The position numbers and the translations under genes were made by a program. This document shows positions 20,501 to 28,668 of a stretch of 64,000 nucleotides of DNA, piece by piece; positions within the stretch are counted from its first letter, which is position 1, and each line of letters begins with the position of its first letter. Below the pieces are notes generated by a model that did not search any database, had not been told where the DNA came from, and worked only from the letters and a program-made list of their open reading frames with translations. Location of the stretch: contig CAMKOM010000011.1 of NCBI GenBank assembly GCA_946414435.1, positions 31,629 through 95,628 on the forward strand, written 5' to 3'. The DNA is from an uncultured Bacteroidota bacterium. Lineage in GTDB: Bacteria; Bacteroidota; Bacteroidia; Bacteroidales; SZUA-534.

Positions 20501-23117
20501 GGCAGAGGCGTTTGTGTTGGCCGAGAGCGCTCACAATGATGTGAAGTGTCATGGTAATAATGATGCAGTTGTGGGGCTGAGCGTATCCGGCAACCAGGGA
20601 GCGGTGACATATTTCCAAGACGAAGCGGCGATACCGTCGAACACGGCGAACTCATTATATGCGGGCGCCTATACGTTCTATGCTGTTGATGAGAAGAATT
20701 GTCAGACTCAGCCATTGAATGTTACAGTCAGCCAGCCTGATCCGTTAAGCTCGTCGGTTAAAACCATTATGCCAATAAAATGCGCGGCGGAGACGGGCAG
20801 CGTTGAGGTTGAAGCGGAAGGCGGCACTGCACCCTATTCATACAAGGTGTTGGAGCAGACTGAGTTTAGATTGTCGCCGGTGTTCGACGGGCTGACAACC
20901 GCCGATTATAAGTTTGTGGTGAAGGACAACAACAACTGCCACGACACCGCATCTTATCAGTTGACAGAACCCGAGCAGCTTGTAATCACGGGCAGCAAAC
21001 TGAAAGACGAGTACTGCGGTCACAGCGACGGCACTATAAGTGTTGATGTGGAGGGCGGAACTGGCGGTTACGACATACGGTGGTCCGATTACCAGACGGG
21101 AGAGTTGGCAAGCGGTTTGCCTGCGGGCAGTTATATGGTATCCGTATATGACGAGAACCGATGCCTTGCCACAGAGACATACGATATTAAGGACATTCCG
21201 GCCCCGGTTATCTCAATAAAGAGCATTGATTCGACAAAATGCTACGGCAGTGCCGACGGCGTTGCCGAGCTGAACGTAAGTCTGGGCACGGGGGCGATAG
21301 CATACCATTGGGAGACGGAAACGACCGGCGTCCCGTATTCCGGCAAGCTTAAGGCCGGACAGCAGAGTGTGGTTGCCGTTGACGAAATAGGCTGCGCCGA
21401 TACTGCTCAGTTCACAATGCCCCAGCCCGACTCGATGAAGATAGAGATAGCTGTTGCGAACCCACTCTGTTTCAACGACAATTCAGGCGAACTGACAGCC
21501 GCTGTCTCAAATTACAAGACGGGTTTGAGTTATAAATGGGACAACGGTGTTGCCGGGAGCGAAAACCGGGGTTTGTATGCCGGCACATATGGAGTGAGCG
21601 TTACAAACGCCAACGGCTGCGTGGCTAAAAAGAGCGCCACACTTGTCTATCCGGCAAAGATAACCATTAAGAAACTGGCGATTGCCGACACCAAGTGTGA
21701 CCAACCCAACGGCAGCGTAACAGTCACGGCTACCGGCGGAACAGGAGTTTTGAAGTATGGGGTGAACATGGGAGCTGTGGCAGCGGCCAATAAAATTGAA
21801 GGTCTGCCGTCGGGCAACCACAAGCTGACGGTTGTTGACGATAACCAGTGCTCGATTGACACGACCGTACATGTCGGAGCGAATGTACCGCCAGTGTTAG
21901 TGATAAACACCCGGGATGATGTCAAGTGTCATGGTGAAAGCAATGGCAAGGTATCAGTTGGAGTGGAAGGCGGACGGACGCCGTTTGTCTACAGCTGGGA
22001 CAATGGTGACCGCACCACCATGTCAGCGAAAAACGGGCTCGGAGTAGGGAGTCACAAGGTGTACGTATTTGACGGCTTCGGGTGCTCCGACACACTTGAT
22101 TTCGCAATAGAGGAGCCCTATGAGTTAGAGATATACGAGAGCGGCAGCACCGATCCGGTGTGCTACGGATACTCCAACGGCCAGATTGTTGCGGGAGTTA
22201 TGGGCGGAACCGCACCTTACACTTATCAATGGGGGGACAGGCAGAGCACAGCCAAGGCGACCGGACTAGCCGCCGGCACGCATTATGTGAATGTGACCGA
22301 CAAGAACGGATGCAAGGCGAAGAGATACTTCACCCTTAGCAATCCCCAGCCTGTTGTGGTGGACATACCCGAAGTGATAAGCATTTGCTCAAACCAGACC
22401 GCGGACATTGACGCCGGGCACGAAGGCAGCTTCCACTACTGGAGTTCGGCAAACGGTTTCGAGTCTGTAGCGCAGAACATCAGCGTCAACAAGAAGGGCA
22501 CATATGTGGTTACAGTCACCACACTTGACGGGTGCATAGGGTCAGACTCCACCTTTGTTAATGTATCGGAAAAGGAAATCAACGCGAACTTCCTGCTGCA
22601 GTCCGACGCTTATGTGGGCGACACCATTGTGATGATAGAGATATCGTGGCCGATACCCGAGAGCATAGAGTGGTCGTGTCCCGAGGGCATGACCGTGATC
22701 AGCGACTCGGGCGACGAGATAGAGATGGTGGCGACAAAGGAGGGTGTTTACGATGTTGGGCTCACCACCTATAACGACATCTGCACGGAGCAGACATACA
22801 AGAGCATAGTGGTTAACCCTGTAGCCCAGAAACCTGCACCGCGCAAGCTCATGGCGCAAAAAATCATCAAAGAGGTCAAGGTGTATCCGAACCCGGCGGC
22901 GGGGCCGTTCAATCTCGAGATAGAGCTGAGCGAGGAGCATGACGTGACAATAGAGATAGTGCACATGTCGGGCACGCTTCAGAAGAAGAGACACATGAAA
23001 GGTGACCGGCGGTATGTGCTCAATTTCAGCAACACAGATCTAAATGCGGGCATAAACACGATAACGGTGATAGCCGGTGACGAGATAGTAACGAAGAAGT
23101 TAGTCATAATAAGATAA
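14577..23117 (+). CDS. Giant SprB-repeat protein with T9SS-type C-terminal sorting domain
   Basis: 2846 aa; many repeats of the form 'C.G...G.I.V.V.GGT..Y.Y.......V.GL.AG.Y.V.V.D.N.C'; C-terminus VYPNPAAGPFNLEIELSEEHDVTIEIVHMSGTLQKKRHMKGDRRYVLNFSNTDLNAGINTITVIAGDEIVTKKLVIIR. Confidence 0.85.
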   Translation: MNKIKNSVRKQLLLAGSLLMCIVTYGGIPSKLPGMLKAMVGTQNTYVYSPNTPILIEEVSSQNHRVIAIESHGIKKYGDSFYTYTFAFTFESYNGTQRVVDNLNGMQDHTPQDLDMYMCYDTDIPNIIINQVSYKSNGEVIIGDYITKYGNLHLGFNNSFQIKGEPYQQVVVLPLMGSSEKYKFLYKSYNKSYNENYKEYIGSLSGVISKSAPVTAGDRVYFSADKNGEGVDIAVFVKNGYYFTGLTTKYEGKDSDGKHGVYSFEMPLCSDIYVFSYVESTEVDADGDTRTRTYYSSNYKRFTPTVYPKPTYTFENATEKGGVLYIHPRKSSFSIKNTTSGSIKMGFNASGTISGEQISSNGKKTFNKSDYSNGAKYILNIEAVGGGKLKKEITVKYLEQWGESFDMCDAKVTLTAPPYLPDNISPVLTIVTTNAQGQTGGNTGSFGKTYNLNREPYKYKYVINYYKNNESIFVVTKEFSFPSKLEYVSEPAGKVFKGCIRASDNTSISVNVKGGSGTYNYFINGQNVKSGTSDKSYVLQPSVGNDYKIKVTDSNNCSTEEKTVNVKIDSPFDFTIVPKKTNGYDIACNGGKGTLTFSIKGGTGGYTYNGDPISNGASLSRSGVGPHSFTISDSRGCSETHSITLTQPAELKITKLDSIRADCKEANNGKVEVTASGGVGTLMYHLSNNSDGTIDRNDGIFTGLGVKSYTLSVTDANNCASPETTVTVGSNLKLEIAKIEPAECYDERLGSITLAPKFKDGFSFNYWLNGEEVNGPKIVNVEAGDNYKVKVKPVGSDCFAELGGIQVGGPTEPLQIETIDITRCSKTDSNDGELSVTPQGGTGEYKVSIKDKEGNDVKDSKKLYPGDYYVTITDANECVYSKKDPISIPSPTKDLGFIDTIIQHVTCNGGDTAKITVYADGGWPYPNGGYKYTLINSNNKKLYDNVLSNKSYTFSKLTAGHYKVIVTDEMKVADTISVEVKEPDPLSASSEVTKEISCPGRNDGKVTVTVSGGTAGYTLSFDNEPYTTNKTKEIDGISAGTHQYKVIDANKCEYSSTVEVDEPTAIELKANAAGELYNGYNISCNGEKTGIIVVSATGGTSGYQFSIDDGPFTAQYGENAQHTFSGIGAGEHNITAKDGHGCPASLPAKVKLKQPDPIVIKEKTKTQPLCYDSINGEITVIVSGGISTQDYNYSLNGVYDGSEGGEHTFENIGAKADHKVLVTDANGCKAETSIKLGQPAELTASVSNVKNNLCNGDKEGSITFTISGGTGSYYYALNGANKIEFGNDNTISGLPAKNAHSIVVSDAHECKADAIEQKITEPDKIVARAILNDYNGKNIRCNGGVDTAVINIEGGAGDNFSTTLGGITKNGKSVEFDNLKAGEYGYKVVNVNGGKSCVKEFSFEMKQADAVAFSGFASTDAKCHGVSNGELQVNVTGGVKSYACEITDLAGNSVNTATSSSGIYLYDRLAVGSYEFKVTDANGCAVSKGFPIKQPAPLTVSIANPKNVDCKGANTGEVSAVATGGSGSYKYKWSNGMTGQSIQNLLAGEYSVMVTDANNCQSEVDENGVKAQTTIDEPASALTMLEPVYANPTCSYNKDGEITINVSGGWGGYEYTLNGVSYGSNKIEGLDEGTYTAKVKDAGGCEVSTNDITLKKPEALSFENKIGTIICKGGATDVTITSASGGTGGNYSYSIDGGNTWQSGTTFANVVSGSYILRMKDGNECLATDKEITVTEPESLVLKEDVRHNYNGSTHKANGKITVTPQGGVMPYSYQWKDTTVTSQELDNIGFGIYTIIVTDSLGCVKTGTYYINDNNPTPEVVDAICPEGTEGSIRFGDTVKCTKVEWYNASTEELLPQSGTKTITGLPKGIYKAKLFNDTQVTYIYAEVKAPDSLKYATSQRNIDCHGDNTGMASVSFTGGVVPVSVVWKNQSDDEISHSQTIENLIKGKYTAYISDAKNCQSSSQALEFDITEPAEAFVLAESAHNDVKCHGNNDAVVGLSVSGNQGAVTYFQDEAAIPSNTANSLYAGAYTFYAVDEKNCQTQPLNVTVSQPDPLSSSVKTIMPIKCAAETGSVEVEAEGGTAPYSYKVLEQTEFRLSPVFDGLTTADYKFVVKDNNNCHDTASYQLTEPEQLVITGSKLKDEYCGHSDGTISVDVEGGTGGYDIRWSDYQTGELASGLPAGSYMVSVYDENRCLATETYDIKDIPAPVISIKSIDSTKCYGSADGVAELNVSLGTGAIAYHWETETTGVPYSGKLKAGQQSVVAVDEIGCADTAQFTMPQPDSMKIEIAVANPLCFNDNSGELTAAVSNYKTGLSYKWDNGVAGSENRGLYAGTYGVSVTNANGCVAKKSATLVYPAKITIKKLAIADTKCDQPNGSVTVTATGGTGVLKYGVNMGAVAAANKIEGLPSGNHKLTVVDDNQCSIDTTVHVGANVPPVLVINTRDDVKCHGESNGKVSVGVEGGRTPFVYSWDNGDRTTMSAKNGLGVGSHKVYVFDGFGCSDTLDFAIEEPYELEIYESGSTDPVCYGYSNGQIVAGVMGGTAPYTYQWGDRQSTAKATGLAAGTHYVNVTDKNGCKAKRYFTLSNPQPVVVDIPEVISICSNQTADIDAGHEGSFHYWSSANGFESVAQNISVNKKGTYVVTVTTLDGCIGSDSTFVNVSEKEINANFLLQSDAYVGDTIVMIEISWPIPESIEWSCPEGMTVISDSGDEIEMVATKEGVYDVGLTTYNDICTEQTYKSIVVNPVAQKPAPRKLMAQKIIKEVKVYPNPAAGPFNLEIELSEEHDVTIEIVHMSGTLQKKRHMKGDRRYVLNFSNTDLNAGINTITVIAGDEIVTKKLVIIR

Positions 23118-23127
23118 GACGCGGGTC

Positions 23128-26100
23128 ATGAAACGGTCAATATTACACATCATACTGTTGCTGTGGGCCATGCTGCCGGCGACGACAGCGCACTCGCAGT
23201 CCTATCCTGTTCAGTCAAACGTCTATGTGGTGGCGCCGTACAGCCAGACCTACAGCGACTACTATGCCGACGGCCAGCAGCGCATGTTTGTTAACATTCT
23301 GCTGAACGACATGTCGCAGGGACATCTTGACGTGGTGCTCCGGTTCAGCATAAAGAGCAACAACCTGAAGCTCACCAGCAAGCTTACGGGCAATGTGCAG
23401 CCGATAACCATCCACAGCGGGAAGATGTACCGAGTGGAGGGCTCGGAGCTGGCGCAGTATCTGAGGGTTGACGACATGCAGGCGGAGGGGCGTCTTGCGG
23501 GCGAGTTTCAGAAAAGCGGGAAGCTGCCCGAGGGGTATTACGAGATAAAGGTGGAGGTGGTGGAGTACTACCGCAGGGCCAACGTGTCGGCGCCGTCATA
23601 TTCGACGATGTGGATAATGCAGCCCGAGGCGCCGGTGTGGACGATGCCACAGAACAACGCCAAGATAGACGCCATAAGTCCGCAGTTCATGCTTTTCGGG
23701 TGGATGATGACCGGCAACACATCGATGTTGCGAAACATTAAATACGAGTTCTCCATTTATGATAAGCCGGCAAGCATGAGCGCCGACGTGGTGGTGAAGA
23801 CGTCCACCCCCATCTACAGTGAGGAGCTGACACAGCAGACGCTTGTGTACGGACCCGACAAGCCTTTGCTCGAGCTCGGGAAGGTCTATGCGTGCCGTGT
23901 TAAGGTGGAGGACGGAGACGGCTTAGTCAGCTTCAAGAACGACGGCTACAGCTCCACACTGGTGTTCAAATACGGAGAGGAGTGCGATCCTCCGACGCAG
24001 GTTACCATTACCGATATTACGAAAAAGGGAGCCACCGTGAACTGGGTGAGCGACCAGTCGCACAGCGGATACGATGTGGAGGTGAGGGAGCTGTCCGACG
24101 GCAAGAGCAGCGACTGGTTCACATGGAAAATCGACAAGCGCCAGTACAACTACGAGATAAAGCAGCTCTCGTCCGACAGCCGTTACGAGTGCCGAGTGGC
24201 CGCCGTATGCGGCCAGCGCTCGAACGGCATCCGTAGCGCATACACCGACCCTGTGGAGTTCAAGACATACGAGGCCGGGAACAAGAAATACAACTGCGGC
24301 GACCTTGTAGAGGCGTCAAAACCCACCAACCGTGTGCCATACCCCTATCTTGAGGAGGGCGACGTGATAACCGCCAACGGTTTTGTGTTCATTATTGAGT
24401 CGATATCGAAAGCCGGCGGGGGACTGTTCACGGGACAATGCTCGTGGTATATCAATTTGTGGGGAGTGAAGATATTGTGCGATTTCAAAGACATAAGCAT
24501 AAACGTGACAAGGGAGCTCATAGGGGGCCAGATAGTGGCCTGTCACGACAAGGCACAGGTGAAGGCCTTCACCCGTCTGCAAAGCGCCGCATACATGCCG
24601 GCGGGCACACAGGTGCCAACGTCGTTCAAGGCCGACAAGATAATGACCATGACAGAGACCGTCGACTCGGTACGGATAGTAGACGGCGAGACACTGATAT
24701 ACGTTGCCGGCCAGAATCCGGTAAAGGTGTCGGCCACCGACAACGTGTTTGTCCAGTCGGCCGACGGCAACTACTACGCGGTGGAGGACGGCAAGGTCTA
24801 TCCCAAGCCGTCGAACCTCGACAAAGACGGGAACCGCACACTGTCGTATAATCAGCTTATTACCGCCACATTCGGCTACGACGACAACTTCGGCCGTCAT
24901 GCGGGAGTTGACGCCTACAGCGATGAGAAAAAAGCGTTTGCTGCGCAGTACAGCCAGTATCAGCTTCACTCCGACGACGCCTACGCCACATGGATAGCCA
25001 AGAACCAGACCGCCGTGCCCATAGCCAGGGTGACAGTGAGCGGCGGCGACCGCACAGCCTTGCAGTTCCGCAATGGCGGGCAGGCAGTGGCAGTGAACAA
25101 CGCCGCCGATGCCGACGCGCTCTATCTGCCTCTGACAGCCGACGGCCAGTACGACGCCTACTATACCACGCAGGACACGCACGGCGCCGATTTGGAGGTG
25201 ATGGCAGGCCAGCTCAACGTGGTGTCGTATCCGCAGCAGAATATCAACGTATGCCTTGTTGAAGTGAACGGAGCAAGCTACCCCCGTACAGCAAACGAGC
25301 TGTCGAACTACCTGAACGATGTGTTCGGCCAGGCGGTATTCGGAGTGAACCTGACCAAGACCTCTATTGAGGTTGACAAGTTCAACGGCACGCTCTCGGC
25401 CAGGGAGAGCGGTGCGCTTTCGGCGTACAATCCCGACATGAAGAAGCTGATAAAGAAGGTTAAGCGACTGCCTGACTACAACAGCGATACTTACTACATT
25501 ATGGTTGTTGCCAAGAGCGACAACTCGTCGCTGGCCGGATTCATGCCTGTGAACAGCAACTTTGGCTTTGTGTTTGCCGACGCCTGCAACAGCACCGACA
25601 TGCTTAACCGCACCATAGCCCACGAGCTTGCCCACGGCGCCTTCCACCTGTGGCATACCTTCAGCTCGAGCAACACCTACACGGCACCGCAGGGCACCAC
25701 AGCCAACCTTATGGACTACAACGGCACCAATGCTGAACTCTACAAATACCAATGGGACTATATCCACAACCCGCAGCAGGGCATTGTTAGGTGGATGGTG
25801 GATGAGGAGGAGAGTGAGGCGATTTTAAACAAAGATGTAATGCTTGCTTATTTAAAATCCATACACAACGCTAATGTTAAGTTTGTCGAAACTCTTGCAT
25901 TGTCAATTGAAGCGGGATTCAATTTCAGTTTCAGCGGTGAAATAGAACTTGATGATGAGACAAGTTTGAGTTACTTGTCAATGTCGACATTCAGTAAAGG
26001 AACGGCAGGCGAAAAAATCATTGCCAACATTAAACCTTCAGAAAAAACGTGTGAATCCAAGAAGATAGATGACGAGGAATATACGACTTACACATTTAAA

Positions 26101-26814
26101 TCAACAAAATATGGAGATTTGCCCCCACTTGTGTTTACCGTTAAGAGTGATGAAACCACAATATTTGAAGAGTACGTATTTAGGATTCTGACAATTGAAA
26201 AAGTACAAGAGTTGGCTGAAAAATCAGTTTCTCTTGCAAATGAATCAATGGATGCAAGCTCTATATGCAATGTCTGTACACGTACCGCCTTGTACTTTAT
26301 CAAAAACGATTCTACTTTGTTCCCATATGAAGGTTCTGCGTTAAAGAAAACAGCAACTTCTTCAATTAGTTATGTGGAAGGTTACACAACCAATAATGGT
26401 CAAGCAAAGAAAATTCAGGAAGATTTTGAAGCAATGAAGTCTGAGTACGCGCGTGTTTTTGAAGAAATAAAAAAGGAAAACGTTGAATCGTGGCAGCAAT
26501 ATTTTACCCGGTTGCAAGATATGGCAAGTGCAGGTGAGATTATCATTGGTGCAATGTTGAATAGCAATTCCACAGTTGGGCATGTTATGATGATAACACC
26601 CGGAGAAATGGCAGATGTATGGTATTTAGATGATGAAAATATAATCAATTACGTTTCCCAATATGGGAAAGGTTATTATGATAGTGGTATAAAAAATGTT
26701 CCTATAGTAGTTGAATGCGGACAAGATGTAAGAAAATGGGATGCACCATTATGTACTAATGTGGATAGAAAAGGAGCGGTAGAACGTCTTAAATGGTATA
26801 GATATAAAAAATAA
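23128..26814 (+). CDS. Multi-domain effector: TANFOR-like N-terminus, FN3, HELAHG zincin-like domain, distinct C-terminal tip (putative polymorphic toxin)
   Basis: SQSYPVQSNVYVVAPYSQTYSDYYADGQQRMFVNILLND N-terminus; FN3 'PPTQVTITDITKKGATVNWVSDQSHSGYDVEV'; HExxH motif TIAHELAHGAFHLWHTF at about 25615-25660; AT-rich C-terminal ~335 aa with Cys1047/Cys1050 and His1152. Confidence 0.75.
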   Translation: MKRSILHIILLLWAMLPATTAHSQSYPVQSNVYVVAPYSQTYSDYYADGQQRMFVNILLNDMSQGHLDVVLRFSIKSNNLKLTSKLTGNVQPITIHSGKMYRVEGSELAQYLRVDDMQAEGRLAGEFQKSGKLPEGYYEIKVEVVEYYRRANVSAPSYSTMWIMQPEAPVWTMPQNNAKIDAISPQFMLFGWMMTGNTSMLRNIKYEFSIYDKPASMSADVVVKTSTPIYSEELTQQTLVYGPDKPLLELGKVYACRVKVEDGDGLVSFKNDGYSSTLVFKYGEECDPPTQVTITDITKKGATVNWVSDQSHSGYDVEVRELSDGKSSDWFTWKIDKRQYNYEIKQLSSDSRYECRVAAVCGQRSNGIRSAYTDPVEFKTYEAGNKKYNCGDLVEASKPTNRVPYPYLEEGDVITANGFVFIIESISKAGGGLFTGQCSWYINLWGVKILCDFKDISINVTRELIGGQIVACHDKAQVKAFTRLQSAAYMPAGTQVPTSFKADKIMTMTETVDSVRIVDGETLIYVAGQNPVKVSATDNVFVQSADGNYYAVEDGKVYPKPSNLDKDGNRTLSYNQLITATFGYDDNFGRHAGVDAYSDEKKAFAAQYSQYQLHSDDAYATWIAKNQTAVPIARVTVSGGDRTALQFRNGGQAVAVNNAADADALYLPLTADGQYDAYYTTQDTHGADLEVMAGQLNVVSYPQQNINVCLVEVNGASYPRTANELSNYLNDVFGQAVFGVNLTKTSIEVDKFNGTLSARESGALSAYNPDMKKLIKKVKRLPDYNSDTYYIMVVAKSDNSSLAGFMPVNSNFGFVFADACNSTDMLNRTIAHELAHGAFHLWHTFSSSNTYTAPQGTTANLMDYNGTNAELYKYQWDYIHNPQQGIVRWMVDEEESEAILNKDVMLAYLKSIHNANVKFVETLALSIEAGFNFSFSGEIELDDETSLSYLSMSTFSKGTAGEKIIANIKPSEKTCESKKIDDEEYTTYTFKSTKYGDLPPLVFTVKSDETTIFEEYVFRILTIEKVQELAEKSVSLANESMDASSICNVCTRTALYFIKNDSTLFPYEGSALKKTATSSISYVEGYTTNNGQAKKIQEDFEAMKSEYARVFEEIKKENVESWQQYFTRLQDMASAGEIIIGAMLNSNSTVGHVMMITPGEMADVWYLDDENIINYVSQYGKGYYDSGIKNVPIVVECGQDVRKWDAPLCTNVDRKGAVERLKWYRYKK

Positions 26815-26820
26815 AGTATC

Positions 26821-27738
26821 ATGAAAAATAAAAATGCTTGTTGTGGACTTGTTTTAATGTTTATAAATCTATCAGTTTATTGTCAAAATATTGAAAAGAT
26901 AGATGTTGTTAATGAAAGTGTCAAGCCTTTTATTGCTTCCAAATGTAATCATTACACAAAAGAAGGAATACATCCATATTGCATTCAATGTAATGGTATA
27001 GTATCTGTATATGATAAAAGTCACAGTTTTGGAGAAGGTAAAATTTTGGATTCGGTTGATGTGATTTTTAACTACAATAATGATGTTGAATATGTTGTAT
27101 GCCGAACAACCGCAAAACTTATTCATGTCAGTTTTTCAAAATCCAAGCCTTTAATGATTATTAACTATCTTGATGATAGACCTGAATATTATGACGCAAT
27201 ACTTGATGACTATTTTTGGATTTATAATCTTGATAGCCTTGCTAATGGTATATTATACAAAGACTCTATATATTGCAAATATTGTGATGATGGATATTTG
27301 ATTGGTGATAAGTTGTTTTTTACCCGTTCAAACGAACGAGATGATTTTCAAGGCGGATATTGGCTTACAGATATTTATATGTCACCATTTGACAACATTG
27401 CCGATTCGGTTGTAGTGGCTCGCAATTTTGGCATTCGAGCCATAAGTTCCGACGGTAAATATATTTTAGCCCAAAACAAGAACACTATTAGCCAGTATTC
27501 TTGCGCCATAATCGATGTGGAGCAAAAAAAATATCAAGTGCTTTTAGGGCGTAATTATTGTAATCGTACTGTCATATATTCGGATGAGGAACAAAAATTT
27601 GGCTTTATTTTTGGCAAAAAAATCGTGTATGTTGATATGCCAAAAACATTTCCGTTTGATGCTCTTGAAAAGAAAGACATATTTTGGCCAAGGCCAAAAG
27701 GATTAGAAGAAAAATTTAAAAAGCCACCATTAGAGTAA
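26821..27738 (+). CDS. Exported hypothetical protein, candidate immunity protein
   Basis: 305 aa, signal-peptide-like MKNKNACCGLVLMFINLSVYCQ; begins 6 nt after the effector stop; AT-rich like the effector tip. Confidence 0.5.
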   Translation: MKNKNACCGLVLMFINLSVYCQNIEKIDVVNESVKPFIASKCNHYTKEGIHPYCIQCNGIVSVYDKSHSFGEGKILDSVDVIFNYNNDVEYVVCRTTAKLIHVSFSKSKPLMIINYLDDRPEYYDAILDDYFWIYNLDSLANGILYKDSIYCKYCDDGYLIGDKLFFTRSNERDDFQGGYWLTDIYMSPFDNIADSVVVARNFGIRAISSDGKYILAQNKNTISQYSCAIIDVEQKKYQVLLGRNYCNRTVIYSDEEQKFGFIFGKKIVYVDMPKTFPFDALEKKDIFWPRPKGLEEKFKKPPLE

Positions 27739-27799
27739 ATATTTGAATAATCTACGTATCCATCGTGGCATTGTGGGTTTATATTTGGGCGCCCTTAGC

Positions 27800-27851
27800 G
27801 TAGATACGCGGCGCGCCGCGTATCTACAGGCGGCGAGAGCGGGCATTGGTG
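27800..27851. repeat. Palindromic intergenic repeat, copy 1
   Basis: 28-bp perfect palindrome GTAGATACGCGGCGCGCCGCGTATCTAC (27800-27827) followed by AGGCGGCGAGAGCGGGCATTGGTG. Confidence 0.8.
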
Positions 27852-27960
27852 CGGCATAGAAAAATCTGCGTATGTGGGGTTGGACTGAAAAAAGGCGACC
27901 TTCTTTTTTGATTTTTGTGCCAATTATCTAATTTTGTATAAAAATTTAAAAAACAGGAAA

Positions 27961-28176
27961 ATGTCAGAATCGGCTTTCGCACAATTGTCAGGTCAGATTG
28001 ATATGCTTTCTTACACAGAGCGGGTTATGCTGCTCGATAAGATTGTGAGCACTCTGCGCAGTCCGTTCACCGCGGCTGTGCAAAAGAAAAAAGCCGAAAC
28101 CGAAGCGGCTTTCGGGTTGTGGAAAGACCGCGACATCACGGTTGAAACCATCCGCCAAAAAGCGTGGGGGCGCTAA
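27961..28176 (+). CDS. Antitoxin-like protein of type II TA pair (VapB position)
   Basis: MSESAFAQLSGQIDMLSYTERVMLLDKIV...LWKDRDITVETIRQKAWGR, ends 2 nt before a PIN-domain gene. Confidence 0.65.
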   Translation: MSESAFAQLSGQIDMLSYTERVMLLDKIVSTLRSPFTAAVQKKKAETEAAFGLWKDRDITVETIRQKAWGR

Positions 28177-28178
28177 CG

Positions 28179-28550
28179 ATGGAATATCTCTGCGACACCT
28201 GCATACTAATTGATTATCTGCGAGGCAAACAAGAAGCATACAACCGTCTTTCTGCCGACCGCAGCAAAGGTTTAGGAATGTCATCTGTCACATTAATGGA
28301 ACTGATGGTGGGCGCATTGAATAAGCGCGAGGTGTCGGTGATAAAAAAGGCCTTTTCTGATTTTGAGATTGTTGACATTTCAAGACCAATATCGATAAAA
28401 GCCCGATTATTAATTGAAAAATACGCCAAAAGTCACGGTCTTCTCATTCCTGATGCCCTTATTGCTGCCACAGCGTTGGAGTTAGGCGTGCCGCTGTGCA
28501 CCGCCAATGTGGGCGATTTCCGTTTCATTCCCGACATCGCGTTGGTTTAA
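28179..28550 (+). CDS. PIN-domain toxin, VapC family
   Basis: MEYLCDTCILIDYLRGK...SVTLMELMVGALN...LIPDALIAATALELGVPLCTANVGDFRFI: conserved PIN acidic residues. Confidence 0.85.
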   Translation: MEYLCDTCILIDYLRGKQEAYNRLSADRSKGLGMSSVTLMELMVGALNKREVSVIKKAFSDFEIVDISRPISIKARLLIEKYAKSHGLLIPDALIAATALELGVPLCTANVGDFRFIPDIALV

Positions 28551-28668
28551 ATACCATACATTTTGTCGTTTGTTGAGACAATGCCGTCAGCACACGAAAC
28601 ATAAACGCAAAACACCGCAGGGCTGTCAGGGTTGGCGGCCTTGCAGGGTTGGAATAGGTGCACAAAAA

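Noticed and set aside
24316-25767. 483-aa minus-strand ORF
   Set aside because: Lies antisense to the effector gene in its GC-rich segment; composition (V/G/H/R-rich) is that of a shadow frame and there is no recognisable domain.
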